Below the pieces are notes generated by a model that worked only from the letters and a program-made list of their open reading frames with translations, was not told the origin of the DNA and did not search any database. Source: Saccharothrix syringae (GTDB taxonomy: Bacteria > Actinomycetota > Actinomycetes > Mycobacteriales > Pseudonocardiaceae). From it: DNA of 64,000 bases. Positions 1-8,547 of the stretch are shown piece after piece (within the stretch, counting starts at the first letter, position 1; every line of letters starts with the position of its first letter). The position numbers were made by a program, and so were the translations under genes. Location of the stretch: NCBI RefSeq assembly GCF_009498035.1, contig NZ_CP034550.1, positions 10,106,001 to 10,170,000 of the forward strand. Direction: 5' to 3'.

Positions 1-1
1 G

Positions 2-202
2 ACCACCCCGCCCACCGAGCCCCGACCCACCTCGCGGACCGAACCGACCTCGGCCACGCCCGAACCGACCACCCCCGCGCCGGAGCCGGAGCCGACCCCC
101 GAGCCGACCACCCCGGCACCCGAGCCGTGCGCGCCGCGGCCCCCGTGGCTGCCCCCGCTGCTGGGCGACCTGCTGCCGGGGCTGTGCCCACCCCCTTCGT
201 GA
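2..202 (+). CDS. C-terminal end of a Pro/Thr/Glu-rich protein (partial)
   Basis: The reading frame is open from the left edge of the window to a TGA stop. It encodes a tail dominated by Pro, Thr and Glu with repeated PEPT/EPTTPAPEP-like runs, then a less repetitive hydrophobic end (PPWLPPLLGDLLPGL) with two cysteines. Pro/Thr linkers like this are common in secreted or membrane-anchored actinobacterial proteins, for example after a kinase or hydrolase domain. No catalytic domain lies inside the window, so the function cannot be assigned. The frame bias fits a real coding end. The start and the main domain lie outside the window. Confidence 0.6.
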   Translation, partial: TTPPTEPRPTSRTEPTSATPEPTTPAPEPEPTPEPTTPAPEPCAPRPPWLPPLLGDLLPGLCPPPS

Positions 203-234
203 TCGACCGGGCGGGGTGCCGATAGCCTGCCGGG

Positions 235-753
235 GTGCTGCCACTAGTGCGCAGGGCCCTGGGCCGGCTGCCGGAACCGCTCCGCTTCCTGATCAACAAG
301 CACCGGGAGCTCATCCGCTTCGCCGCCGTCGGCGGCACGACGTTCCTGATCGACAACGGCATCTGGTACGCGCTGAAGCTGACGTTCCTGGACGACAAGG
401 TGGTCACGGCCAAGGCGATCGCCGTGCTGGTGGCGGTCATCGCGTCCTACGTGCTCAGCCGCGAGTGGTCCTTCCACACCCGCGGTGGCCGTGAGCGGCA
501 CCACGAGGCGGCGCTGTTCTTCCTGGTCAGCGGCATCGGCATCGGGGTGAACCTGCTGCCGCTGTACGTGTCGCGGCACGTGTTCGACCTGCACTCGGAG
601 GTCGCGGACTTCCTCAGCGGCTCGGTGCTGGGGATGCTGCTGGCCACCGGGTTCAAGTTCTGGGCGATGCGGAAGTTCGTCTTCCCCGAGGCGGGCGCGC
701 GCGAGCCGGTGCGGCCGCTGCGCGCGGTCCCGGAGCAGCGCGAAGTCGCCTGA
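235..753 (+). CDS. GtrA family membrane protein
   Basis: A 172-residue small membrane protein with the GtrA-like pattern: a basic N-terminal segment, then four hydrophobic helices beginning near residue 30 (FAAVGGTTFLIDNGIWYAL) and ending near residue 150. The family motif SREWSFHTRGG separates helices two and three. GtrA proteins are thought to move polyprenyl-linked sugars across the membrane or to assist cell-surface polysaccharide synthesis. The GTG start is preceded by TAGCCT with 6 bases between, which fits leaderless transcription. A close paralogue follows 36 bases downstream. The family is clear; the substrate is unknown. Confidence 0.85.
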   Translation: MLPLVRRALGRLPEPLRFLINKHRELIRFAAVGGTTFLIDNGIWYALKLTFLDDKVVTAKAIAVLVAVIASYVLSREWSFHTRGGRERHHEAALFFLVSGIGIGVNLLPLYVSRHVFDLHSEVADFLSGSVLGMLLATGFKFWAMRKFVFPEAGAREPVRPLRAVPEQREVA

Positions 754-789
754 ACGGGCCGTTGTGCCGTTTCTCCGTAGACTGCACTG

Positions 790-1344
790 GTGTCCGTGCT
801 GGAGAACGTGGTCCTGCGCCTGCCCCAACCGCTGCGCGCGCTGGCGCTCAAGCACCGCGAGCTGCTGAAGTTCGCCGTGGTCGGCGGCACCTGCTTCGTG
901 ATCGACACGGCCATCTTCTTCGGCCTGAAGTCGCTGGTGCTCAGCGACCACCCGGTCACCGCGAAGGTGGTGGCCACGCTGGTCGCCACGATCGTGTCGT
1001 ACGTGCTCAACCGGGAGTGGTCCTTCCGGACCAGGGGCGGGCGCGAGCGCAGGCACGAGGCGGCGCTGTTCTTCCTGGTCAACGGCATCGGCATCGTGCT
1101 CAACTCGATGCCGCTGTGGGTGTCCCGCTACCTGCTGCACCTCCAGGAGCCGAACGTGAGCCGGCTGGCCGAGGAGGTCTCCGACTTCCTCAGCGCCCAG
1201 GTCGTCGGCACCCTGATCGCCATGGCGTTCCGCTGGTACAGCTACAAGAAGTGGGTCTTCCCGCAGGCCGGCTACCGGCCGCGCCGCGTGACCAGGGCCT
1301 ACGACCTGCCCGAGGAGGACGAGCAGGCCCTGGGCCACTCGTGA
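790..1344 (+). CDS. GtrA family membrane protein (tandem paralogue)
   Basis: A 184-residue GtrA-like protein that aligns along its whole length with the preceding gene (shared FAVVGGTxFxID, NREWSFRTRGGRERR and HEAALFFLVxGIGI segments). It has four predicted transmembrane helices. It differs by an insertion after LLHLQEPNVSRLAEE before the last helix. The GTG start follows TAGACT by 6 bases, so it appears to have its own leaderless promoter rather than depending on the upstream copy. The pair probably arose by tandem duplication. A role in polyprenyl-phosphate sugar translocation is inferred from the family only. Confidence 0.85.
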   Translation: MSVLENVVLRLPQPLRALALKHRELLKFAVVGGTCFVIDTAIFFGLKSLVLSDHPVTAKVVATLVATIVSYVLNREWSFRTRGGRERRHEAALFFLVNGIGIVLNSMPLWVSRYLLHLQEPNVSRLAEEVSDFLSAQVVGTLIAMAFRWYSYKKWVFPQAGYRPRRVTRAYDLPEEDEQALGHS

Positions 1345-1346
1345 AC

Positions 1347-2132
1347 CTAGCGGCGCCCGGCGAGCACCTCCAGCGCCGCGTCGTGCAGGTGGCCGTTGCT
1401 GGTCAGCACGCTGCCGCGGTCGTGCCGGGCGACGCCGCCCAGGTCGGTGAACCGCCCGCCCGCCTCGGTCACCAGCACCTGGAACGGCGCGACGTCCCAC
1501 GGGTTCACGATCGCCTCGGCGGCCAGGTCGATCGCGCCCTCGGCGACCAGGCAGTGCTGCCAGAAGTCGCCGAACGCCCGGTTCTCCCAGCACGCGTCGA
1601 CCAGCGCCAGGTACGCCTCGCGCGAGTGGTGCTCGACCCACGAGCCCAGGTGCGTGGTGGACAGGTAGGCGTCGCCCAGGTCCCGGACCCCCGACACGGC
1701 GATCGGCCGCTCCCCCGAGGCGTCGGAGGTGAACGCGCCGCCGCCCTCGTGGGCCCACCAGCGGCGGCCCAGCGCGGGCGCGCTGACCACCCCGACGACC
1801 GGCCTGCCGTCCTCGACCAGGGCGATCAGCGTCGCCCAGACCGGTACGCCGCGCAGGAAGTTCTTGGTGCCGTCGATCGGGTCGACCACCCAGGTGCGCC
1901 CGGCGCCCACCTCGCCGCCGCGCTCCTCGCCCGCGACCCGGTCGCCGGGCGCCGCCCCGGCCAGCACGGCGCGCACGGCGTCCTCCACGGCCACGTCGGC
2001 GTCGGTCACCGGGGTGCGGTCGGGTTTGCGCTCGACCACGAGGTCGTGCGCCCGGAAGCGGGCGGTGGTGATCGCGTCGGCCTCGTCGGCGAGGCGGAGG
2101 GCCAGGGCGAGATCTGCGCGAAGGGCGGACAC
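1347..2132 (-). CDS. hisN: Inositol-monophosphatase-family phosphatase, probable histidinol-phosphatase HisN
   Basis: A 261-residue member of the Mg-dependent inositol monophosphatase superfamily. The metal-binding motifs are visible: GEERGG near the N-terminal third, DPIDGTKNFLRG, and NPWDVAPFQVLVTEAGG near the C-terminus. Length and motif spacing match the actinobacterial HisN type that removes phosphate from histidinol phosphate in histidine synthesis. An inositol or other sugar phosphatase role is not excluded, since no other his gene is here. I chose the GTG at 2132 because homology begins there; the frame stays open far upstream but overlaps the divergent regulator. The two start codons are 33 bases apart. 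Confidence 0.8.
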   Translation of the reverse strand: MSALRADLALALRLADEADAITTARFRAHDLVVERKPDRTPVTDADVAVEDAVRAVLAGAAPGDRVAGEERGGEVGAGRTWVVDPIDGTKNFLRGVPVWATLIALVEDGRPVVGVVSAPALGRRWWAHEGGGAFTSDASGERPIAVSGVRDLGDAYLSTTHLGSWVEHHSREAYLALVDACWENRAFGDFWQHCLVAEGAIDLAAEAIVNPWDVAPFQVLVTEAGGRFTDLGGVARHDRGSVLTSNGHLHDAALEVLAGRR

Positions 2133-2165
2133 GCCGGGGATCGTGCCACGCCTACGCTGGGTGGT

Positions 2166-2837
2166 GTGAGCGTGGTCTTGTTGGCCGAGGACGACCCGGC
2201 GATCGCGGAGCCCCTGTCCCGGGCGTTGCAGCGGGAGGGTTACCAGGTCCAGGTCGTCGGTGACGGCCCGGGTGCGTTGCAGGCCGCCGAGCACGGCGGC
2301 ATCGACCTGCTGGTCCTCGACCTCGGCCTGCCGGGCATGGACGGGCTGGAGGTGTGCCGCCGGCTGCGCGCGGGCGGGCGGGGGCTGCCGGTGCTGATGC
2401 TCACCGCCAGGTCCGACGAGGTCGACTTCGTGGTCGGGCTCGACGCGGGCGCGGACGACTACGTGGCCAAGCCGTTCCGGCTGGCCGAGCTGATGGCCCG
2501 CATCCGGGCGCTGCTGCGGCGGCGCGCGCCGGGCACGCTGGAGGCCAACGGCGTGCGGGTCGACCTCGCCGCCCGCCGCGTCACCGTGGACGGGCAGGAG
2601 GTGCAGCTGGCGAACAAGGAGTTCGAGCTGCTGCGGGTGCTCGTCCAGCGCGCCGGCCAGGTGGTGCACCGCGACGAGATCCTGTCCGAGGTGTGGAACG
2701 ACCCGGAGCTCAAGAGCAGCAAGACCCTGGACATGCACATGTCGTGGCTGCGCCGCAAGCTCGGTGACACGCGCGGCGTCGAGCGCCGCATCGCGACCGT
2801 GCGCGGCGTCGGGTTCCGCTTCAACACCTCCGACTGA
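2166..2837 (+). CDS. OmpR/PhoB-family response regulator
   Basis: A 223-residue two-component regulator. Residues 1-120 are a receiver domain with acidic pocket AEDD, phospho-acceptor Asp52 in LVLDLGLPG, and the conserved Lys102 in YVAKPF. Residues about 125-220 form a winged-helix DNA-binding domain (ANKEFELLRVL, then RTVRGVGFRF-like ending). The GTG start lies 7 bases after TACGCT, a leaderless arrangement. The stop overlaps the ATG of the partner kinase by one base, so the two are co-translated. The signal and targets are not shown by the sequence. Confidence 0.93.
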   Translation: MSVVLLAEDDPAIAEPLSRALQREGYQVQVVGDGPGALQAAEHGGIDLLVLDLGLPGMDGLEVCRRLRAGGRGLPVLMLTARSDEVDFVVGLDAGADDYVAKPFRLAELMARIRALLRRRAPGTLEANGVRVDLAARRVTVDGQEVQLANKEFELLRVLVQRAGQVVHRDEILSEVWNDPELKSSKTLDMHMSWLRRKLGDTRGVERRIATVRGVGFRFNTSD

Positions 2838-4111
2838 TGCGCGGCCGCATCCTGCGCGCCATCCTGCTGGCCGTGGCGGTCACCGGGATCGCCCTGGGCA
2901 TCCCGCTGGGCTACACGGCCCTCCAACTGGTGAAGGGCGCCGCCCTCAACGACCTGACCACCCGGGCCCAGCGGATCGCCGCGTCCCTCGACGACCAGAT
3001 CGCCGGCGGGCAGCCGATCGACCTGCGGCCGGTCGAGGTGGGCGTGCCGGAGGGCGGGCACCTGGTGGTCACCTCGGGCGACCGGGTGCTGGAGTTCGGC
3101 CGCACGCCCGTCGACGGCGCGCTGATGGTGGAGGTGCCGATCGCGCAGCGGGGCACCGTGCGGCTGGAGGTGTCCTCGACCCCGGTGCACACCTCGCAGT
3201 ACCAGGTGGCGGCGCTGGTGGTGCTGCTGGTGGTGCTGTCGGTGGGCACCGGCACGGTGGTGGCCACGGTCACCGCCCGCAGGCTCGCCGAGCCCCTGCG
3301 GCACGTGGCGGCGCGCGCGGCGCGGCTGGGCGCGGGCGACTTCCGGCACGACGACCGGCGGCACGGCGTGCCCGAGCTCGACCTGGTCGCCGACGCGCTG
3401 GACAAGTCGGCCGGGGCGCTGGCGCAGCTCGTGCAGCGGGAGCGGGAGCTGGTCGGTGACGTGTCGCACCAGTTGCGCAGCAGGCTGACCGCATTGCAAC
3501 TGCGCCTGGAGACGCTGTCGGTGCACCCGGAGCAGGAGACGGCCGCCGAGGCGCGGGCCGCGCTGGAGCAGGCCGAGCGGCTGGCCGAGGTGCTGAACGA
3601 GATGCTGGCCGCCGCCCGGGCCGCCCGCGCGGTCGGCGCGGAGCCGCTGGACCTGGGTGCGGAGCTGACCGCCATCGTCGAGGAGTGGCGCGAGCCGCTG
3701 CGCCGGGGCGGGCGCGCGCTGCGGGTGCGGGTGCCGCACGGGTTGCTGGCGCGCGCCACGCCCGCCCGGCTGCGCGAGGCGATCGGGGTGCTGCTGGACA
3801 ACGCCCTGCGGCACGGCGAGGGCCAGGTCACCGTGTCCGCGCGCCGGGACGAGGGCACGGTGGTGGTGGAGGTGACCGACTCGGGCGCGGGCGTGCCCGA
3901 CGAGCTGTCGCAGCACATCTTCGAGCGCGGCGTGTCCGGCGGCGGGTCGACGGGGGTGGGCCTGGCGCTGGCCCGCGCCCTGGTCGACGCCGACGGCGGG
4001 CGGTTGGAGCTGTCCACGGCCCGGCCCGCGACGTTCGCGGTGTTCCTGCCGGTGCCGAAGGCCGAGGACGTGGTGGGGGTGAGCTGGCGGACCGACCTCA
4101 CGCCCCGGTAG
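2837..4111 (+). CDS. Sensor histidine kinase
   Basis: A 424-residue membrane sensor kinase paired with the preceding response regulator. TM1 spans about residues 6-30 and TM2 about 123-147, enclosing a roughly 90-residue extracytoplasmic sensor. A HAMP-like linker follows, then the H box SHQLRSRLTAL with His211. ATP-binding motifs are LLDNALRHG (N box), DSGAGVP (G1) and GGGSTGVGLALARAL (G2). The N-terminus has no cleavable signal. The 3' end converges with, and overlaps by 14 bases, the immunity-like gene on the other strand. The stimulus is unknown. Confidence 0.92.
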   Translation: MRGRILRAILLAVAVTGIALGIPLGYTALQLVKGAALNDLTTRAQRIAASLDDQIAGGQPIDLRPVEVGVPEGGHLVVTSGDRVLEFGRTPVDGALMVEVPIAQRGTVRLEVSSTPVHTSQYQVAALVVLLVVLSVGTGTVVATVTARRLAEPLRHVAARAARLGAGDFRHDDRRHGVPELDLVADALDKSAGALAQLVQRERELVGDVSHQLRSRLTALQLRLETLSVHPEQETAAEARAALEQAERLAEVLNEMLAAARAARAVGAEPLDLGAELTAIVEEWREPLRRGGRALRVRVPHGLLARATPARLREAIGVLLDNALRHGEGQVTVSARRDEGTVVVEVTDSGAGVPDELSQHIFERGVSGGGSTGVGLALARALVDADGGRLELSTARPATFAVFLPVPKAEDVVGVSWRTDLTPR

Positions 4112-4439
4112 GCGATCCGGCGGGTGGCGCGGGCGCTGCGCGGTCCCCGGCGGGAGCGGTCCGGGCGGTGGGCGCCCCCTGGTCCGCGACCGGCAGCACG
4201 CCGACCGCGCCGCGCACGACCTGCGCCCACACCAGGCGCCCGAACAGGTAGTGGCAGGCCACGTCCTCGTTGGTGAACGCGGCCCAGTCGTAGCGGTTGC
4301 CCTGCTCGCGCCAGAAGACCTCGAAGCCCTCCTCGGTGGGCAGCAGGCACCACCTGTTCTCGGCCTCCGCCCCGATCGACACGACCTCGGCGGGCACGCC
4401 GACGGCCAGCAGCCAGCCCTGCACCGACTCGGCGTTCAC
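4098..4439 (-). CDS. Small protein, probable immunity factor for the adjacent TNT toxin
   Basis: A 113-residue soluble, acidic protein with a compact W-rich domain (RWCLLPTEEGFEVFWREQG, then CHYLFGRLVWAQ) and a Pro/Ala-rich tail. Its GTG start overlaps the TGA of the TNT-domain toxin gene (GTGA), the tight coupling expected of a toxin-immunity pair. In mycobacteria the TNT toxin CpnT is neutralised by the small downstream protein IFT. I infer the same job here from position, size and co-translation, not from recognised sequence identity. A longer reading frame upstream of the GTG is rejected because it would lie inside the toxin's catalytic domain. Confidence 0.65.
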   Translation of the reverse strand: MNAESVQGWLLAVGVPAEVVSIGAEAENRWCLLPTEEGFEVFWREQGNRYDWAAFTNEDVACHYLFGRLVWAQVVRGAVGVLPVADQGAPTARTAPAGDRAAPAPPAGSPTGA

Positions 4440-7033
4440 CGGACCTCCTCCAGGTACCCCAGGGCGACCAGGTCGGCCACGGGGTGGGTGGTGCGGTAGC
4501 GGACGCCACCGCCGGGCTGCCCGAACCACTCGGCGGACAGCGTGAACCACACCGGCAGCACCTCGGCCACGCGGTAGCGGTGGTAGCCCGCCCCCAGCAA
4601 CGCCGGCGGCAGCGAGCGGGCGGCGTAGGCGGTGCCCGGCTCGGACAGCACCCGGCCCTCCGGCGGGCCGAACCGGTCCAGCTCGACGCCGACCGCGAGC
4701 ACACCCGGCTGACCGGCCTCGTAGCCGCCCTCGGGGAACAGCTCGCCGGGCGGCCAGGCGTACTCGGGCGGGTCGGACCGGACCAGGAACCGGCGGTCCC
4801 AGTCGCGCTCGTGCAGGCCGGCCAGCGGGTCGTGGCCGACCAGCAGCGCCGGGTCCGGTGCGGCGCCGGGTGCGAGCACCAGGCGCGGGCGGGCCGTGGC
4901 GGGCCTCGGGTCGGCGGCCGGGGTGTCGAGCGCGCCGGACAGCCGGGACGTCAGCCGGTCGCCGTGGGTCAGGTCCAGGCCGTAGCGGGCGGAGGTGTCG
5001 ACCAGGTGCCGGTCGGGGTGGCCGGCCGGTTCGAACCGCAGGCCGGCCGCGAACGCGCGCTCGCCCGACGGCGGCGGGAGCTGGCGGGCCGGGGCGGTGC
5101 GGGGCCGGGGCAGCGTGCCGCCGGGGAACATGTGGAGCAGGAACAGCGCGGCGGCCTCCGTGGTCGGCCGCGCGGTCCGCGCGGCGGGCACGGGCTCCGG
5201 CTCGGGGCCGTCGGGTTCGGCGGGTGCCGCCGGGGCGGGGCCGGTCGGGAGCGGGGTCCTCCGGTCACCGCCGTGGCGGCCGACCGGGATCGGGATGACG
5301 GCGAACGCGAGGGAGCCGTCCTGCGCCGCGTCCTCGACGTCCCGGGCGGCGGCGAGCAGCGCCTCGCGCAGGTCGCCGGTCACCGACTCGCCCTTGGCCT
5401 CGCCGGCCTTGGCGTCGCCCTTGGCCTGGCCGTCGGCCTTGACGTCGGTCTTGACCTGGCTGTCGGCCTTGGCCGTGGCCGCGTCCTTGGCGGCACCCTG
5501 GCCCTGACCTTGGCCCTGCCCCTGGCTCTGCGCGCCCTGCCCGGAACCGGACCCGGAGCCGGCCCCGGACCCTTGCGCCGTGCCCTGGGCGCCCTGGCCC
5601 GGCACGCCCGGCTGCCCGGTCTGGGCCGCACGCGCTTCCGCCTTGGGCGCGGCAGGCGCCGCCTGGCCCTGCTGGGCCGGGGCTTGAGCGGCGGCGTTGG
5701 CGGCCGGGGACTGCGCCACCGCGGCCGCGGCCGCACCGGCGGGTCCGGCGGCGGGCGCGCCACCGGTCGGACCGCCGAACGCCGGGCCCTGCGGCACGCC
5801 CTGGTTCGCGGCCGGGGCCGCGGGCTGCTGCGCGGGTGCCTGCGGGGCATCGACCGGCAGCACGGGCCGGTCCAGCAGGGCCGCACCCGCCTGGGTGGTC
5901 GTGCCGTCGGGCCGGGGAATCGCGTCGACGACCGGCGCGGCGCCCGGGACGTCGCCCACCACGTGGTCCACCACGCCGCCGACCTGGTTCACGACCTGGT
6001 TGACCAGGCCGGGGGCGGGCGCGCCGGAACCGGGTCCGTGACCGCCCTGCCCGCCACCCTGACCACCGCCCTGGCCGGGCGCGCCGTCGTGACCGGGGTT
6101 CACCACGCCCGCCACGACGTCCCGACCGGTGTCGACCACCGGGTCGAGCACCGCGCCGACCGTGTCGGTGACGCCGCCCAGCAGCCCGCCGATCAAGCCG
6201 GGAGCCTGCTGGTTGCCACCGGGCCCACCACCGGGCCCACCGCCCGCGCCGGGACCCGTCGAACCAGGACCGGGAGCACCGGGACCGGTGGCGCCGGGAC
6301 CGCCGTCGGGACCGTTGCCGCCGCCCAGCAGGTTGTCGACCAACCCGCCACCGCCCAGCAACCCGCCGGGCAACCCACCGCCGTGCGACTGGTTGCCGCG
6401 CCCCTGGTCAACGCCCTGAACAGGCGCATCACCACCGGGTCCACCGGGTCCACCAGGTCCACCGGGCCCGTGCGAGTCGGGCCCGTGCACGCCGGGGTTG
6501 ATGTCGACCGGCGGCCGGCTCCCGCCGACGGTCACCCCGCTGTCCAGCCGCACCGCGCTGGTCAGCGCGTCGGTCAGGTGGGCGGCGTTGGCCGCCGCGC
6601 CGCGGATCGCCGTGTCCAGGCCCAGCAGCGCGGTGGGGTGCCCGGCGTTCGCGGCCTGCTGCGCCGCGTCGCTGTTCCTGGCCAGGTTCACCAGCTCGCG
6701 CACCAGCTCGACCTTTGCCGCGCCGACCTGCTCGGCCGCGTGGTCGAGCCGGTCCGCCGCCGCGTGGCAGCCGCGCACCACCCGGTTCAGCTCGCCGTCC
6801 GGGGCGGTGAACGCGGCCCACCGCCCGCGGGCCGCCTCGCCCGCCGGGCCGCCCATCGCGCCCAGCGCGCGGGTGGCCGCGCCGTCGGACTCGCCGGCCA
6901 GCGCGGCGAACCCGGTGCCCGCCTCGCGCCACGCCGCGGCGGACGCGCGCATCGCGTCCTCGTCGGCCCGGGGCCACGCGACCCCGGCCTTGGCGGCGAC
7001 CTCGGCCAGTTCGGCCGGCAGCTCGATCCCCAT
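4436..7033 (-). CDS. CpnT-like type VII secreted toxin with C-terminal TNT (NAD glycohydrolase) domain
   Basis: An 865-residue protein with three parts. Residues 1 to about 165 are helical and WXG100/EspX-like. Residues about 170-600 are a low-complexity linker, first Gly/Pro-rich, then Ala/Gln/Pro-rich with GQGQGQG runs. Residues about 745-865 carry the hallmarks of the tuberculosis necrotizing toxin fold: ELDRFGPPEGRVLSEPGT, ARSLPP, YHRYRV and FGQPGGGVRY. TNT domains hydrolyse NAD(P), killing target cells. Length and order resemble mycobacterial CpnT (N-terminal channel/export part, C-terminal TNT). No Sec signal is present, consistent with type VII export. It lies between a WXG100-like gene (14-base gap) and the overlapping immunity candidate. 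Confidence 0.85.
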   Translation of the reverse strand: MGIELPAELAEVAAKAGVAWPRADEDAMRASAAAWREAGTGFAALAGESDGAATRALGAMGGPAGEAARGRWAAFTAPDGELNRVVRGCHAAADRLDHAAEQVGAAKVELVRELVNLARNSDAAQQAANAGHPTALLGLDTAIRGAAANAAHLTDALTSAVRLDSGVTVGGSRPPVDINPGVHGPDSHGPGGPGGPGGPGGDAPVQGVDQGRGNQSHGGGLPGGLLGGGGLVDNLLGGGNGPDGGPGATGPGAPGPGSTGPGAGGGPGGGPGGNQQAPGLIGGLLGGVTDTVGAVLDPVVDTGRDVVAGVVNPGHDGAPGQGGGQGGGQGGHGPGSGAPAPGLVNQVVNQVGGVVDHVVGDVPGAAPVVDAIPRPDGTTTQAGAALLDRPVLPVDAPQAPAQQPAAPAANQGVPQGPAFGGPTGGAPAAGPAGAAAAAVAQSPAANAAAQAPAQQGQAAPAAPKAEARAAQTGQPGVPGQGAQGTAQGSGAGSGSGSGQGAQSQGQGQGQGQGAAKDAATAKADSQVKTDVKADGQAKGDAKAGEAKGESVTGDLREALLAAARDVEDAAQDGSLAFAVIPIPVGRHGGDRRTPLPTGPAPAAPAEPDGPEPEPVPAARTARPTTEAAALFLLHMFPGGTLPRPRTAPARQLPPPSGERAFAAGLRFEPAGHPDRHLVDTSARYGLDLTHGDRLTSRLSGALDTPAADPRPATARPRLVLAPGAAPDPALLVGHDPLAGLHERDWDRRFLVRSDPPEYAWPPGELFPEGGYEAGQPGVLAVGVELDRFGPPEGRVLSEPGTAYAARSLPPALLGAGYHRYRVAEVLPVWFTLSAEWFGQPGGGVRYRTTHPVADLVALGYLEEVR

Positions 7034-7047
7034 GACGGCCCCCAGAC

Positions 7048-7356
7048 TCAGATCGCGCGCAACGCGTCGGTGTTGCCCTGCTCGGTGTCGCGGTAGGTGC
7101 GGGCGGTCTCGGCGAGGCGTTCCCCGACGCCGCCGAACCCGGCGCCCAGCGCCCCCATCCCGGTCAGCACGTCACCGGTCGGGCCCACGTGCCCCGCGGC
7201 GAAGCTCTGCCCGATCGCGTCGTCGCCCCAGCAGGCGCCCAGCGGGTCGAGCACCCCGGTCAGGTCGGCCGCGATCCGGCCGGCGCGCTCGGCGAAGGCG
7301 CCGAAGTCCTGCGCGCCCTCGGTGAGCCGGGCCAGGTCGGTGTGGAAGCCGGTCAT
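7048..7356 (-). CDS. WXG100-like (ESX) protein
   Basis: A 102-residue, almost entirely helical protein with a central turn containing CWGDD, close to the WXG hairpin of ESX substrates, and Ala/Gly-rich helices on both sides. Its ATG overlaps the TGA of the upstream YbaB-like gene (ATGA), and the toxin gene starts 14 bases downstream, so all three are in one operon. WXG100-like partners usually dimerise with, or guide, a co-transcribed effector into a type VII secretion machine. That role is inferred from architecture and context. Confidence 0.75.
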   Translation of the reverse strand: MTGFHTDLARLTEGAQDFGAFAERAGRIAADLTGVLDPLGACWGDDAIGQSFAAGHVGPTGDVLTGMGALGAGFGGVGERLAETARTYRDTEQGNTDALRAI

Positions 7357-7814
7357 CTCACGCTCCTCCCGGTGGCGTCGACGTTCAGCCAGTCGCGCTG
7401 CTCGAAGTCCTCGTCGTCGTCGGCCGGGCGGCGCCGCGCGGCCGGCTCGGGCGGCGCGACCTCCTCGGGCCGCAGGTCGGCGGTGCCGCGCACCAGCGCC
7501 TCCGGGTCGGTCCCGGCAGGCAGCACGGGTTCCAGCGCCTGGTAGGTGCGCTCGGCGGCCTTCGCCGCGGCCTCGCGCGCGGTGCGCACGACGAGCTGCG
7601 CGAGCTGGGCGGGCCGCAGCCGGTAGGCGGCGTCGGTCAGTTCCAGGTCGGTGAGCGTGCCCCGGGCGTCGACCACCGCGGTCACCACGCCGTCCGGGCT
7701 GGTCGCGGACCCCGACACGCGGGCCAGGTCGCGCTGCACGGACGCCAGCTGGTCGCGGCTGCGCCGGTAGTCGGCGAGCAGCTCGTCGACCCGGGCGCGG
7801 TGATCGGTCGTCAC
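7353..7814 (-). CDS. YbaB/EbfC-family protein heading the TNT toxin operon
   Basis: A 153-residue protein with the YbaB/EbfC layout: N-terminal coiled helix (RVDELLADYRRSRDQLASVQ), short beta sheet (GVVTAVVDARGTLTDLEL) and a C-terminal helix, then an acidic/Pro-rich tail. Family members bind DNA as dimers. In actinobacteria, YbaB-like genes often head operons for WXG100 proteins and polymorphic toxins, where their exact job is unsettled. I chose GTG 7814 over GTG 7820 because GGAGG lies 5 bases before 7814 but touches 7820. It overlaps the next gene by ATGA. Confidence 0.75.
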   Translation of the reverse strand: MTTDHRARVDELLADYRRSRDQLASVQRDLARVSGSATSPDGVVTAVVDARGTLTDLELTDAAYRLRPAQLAQLVVRTAREAAAKAAERTYQALEPVLPAGTDPEALVRGTADLRPEEVAPPEPAARRRPADDDEDFEQRDWLNVDATGRSVR

Positions 7815-7976
7815 GGCCACCTCCGGTTTGAACCGTCGCCGGGCATGGTCGTCGGTCGCGCGTTGGACGTTACGACCCGGCGGCCGGTTCCGGGGCGCTC
7901 CTGGGAAATCCCGGTGCGCACGGCGCGGTCGGCGGTTCGGGCCGGCGCCGCACCAGGGGGCCGGGGTGGTGCCCGG

Positions 7977-8543
7977 TCACGGGGCGAGCCGGACCAGGGC
8001 CCGGTGCGCGCCGCGGCGCTCGACCAGCTCGAACCCGGCGTCGAGGAACATGCCCAGGGTGCCGTGGTAGAGGTCGCCGGAGGCGGCCTTCGCGCCCCCG
8101 GTGTCCACCGGGTAGCCCTCGACCAGCAGGGCGCCGCGGTCGTGGGCGAACCGCACGGCGTGCTCCAGCAGCTCCGCGCCCAGGCCGCGCCTGCGCGCGG
8201 TGCGGTGCACGAAGAAGCAGGTGACCGACCACGTGCCGGTGGTGTCCTCGTCGGCGGGGACCGGCGCGGCCACCGGCGAGCGGGCCAGCCGCGGGTAGCT
8301 CGACCGGGGCGCGACCGCGACCCAGCCGACCGGCCGCTCCCCCTCCAGCGCGAGCAGGCCCGGCGGCGCGCCCTCCCGCGCGCGGGACCGCAGCAGCTCC
8401 CGGTTGCCGGCCGAGCCGTTGGCCCGCATCCGCGCGGGGCTCTGCCAGAACCACGTGCACCAGCAGCCGGCGCGGGCGCCGTTCGGGCCGAACAGCTCCT
8501 CCAGCAGCGGCCAGGTCTCCCCGGTCAGCTCCACGACCCGCAC
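7977..8543 (-). CDS. GNAT family N-acetyltransferase
   Basis: A 188-residue acetyltransferase of the GNAT fold. The acetyl-CoA loop is visible as RRRGLGAELLEHAV after the strand SVTCFFVHRTA. The N-terminus has a Cys/Trp-rich GCWCTWFWQ segment and the C-terminus YHGTLGMFLDAGFELVER, typical of the family end. The substrate cannot be predicted. It starts 4 bases after the HMG-CoA lyase stop and so is probably its operon partner. A gap of about 160 bases separates it from the toxin operon downstream on the same strand. Confidence 0.82.
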   Translation of the reverse strand: MRVVELTGETWPLLEELFGPNGARAGCWCTWFWQSPARMRANGSAGNRELLRSRAREGAPPGLLALEGERPVGWVAVAPRSSYPRLARSPVAAPVPADEDTTGTWSVTCFFVHRTARRRGLGAELLEHAVRFAHDRGALLVEGYPVDTGGAKAASGDLYHGTLGMFLDAGFELVERRGAHRALVRLAP

Positions 8544-8547
8544 CGCG

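Noticed and set aside
2838..4111. Minus-strand 597-codon frame over the sensor kinase.
   Set aside because: It is a shadow of the kinase gene, with Ser/Arg-rich noise and no domain.
4484..7096. An 870-codon open frame on the plus strand opposite the TNT toxin gene.
   Set aside because: It is antisense to a gene with clear domains, has repetitive Arg/Gly/Gln content and no recognisable domain. Long antisense frames are expected in such GC-rich DNA.
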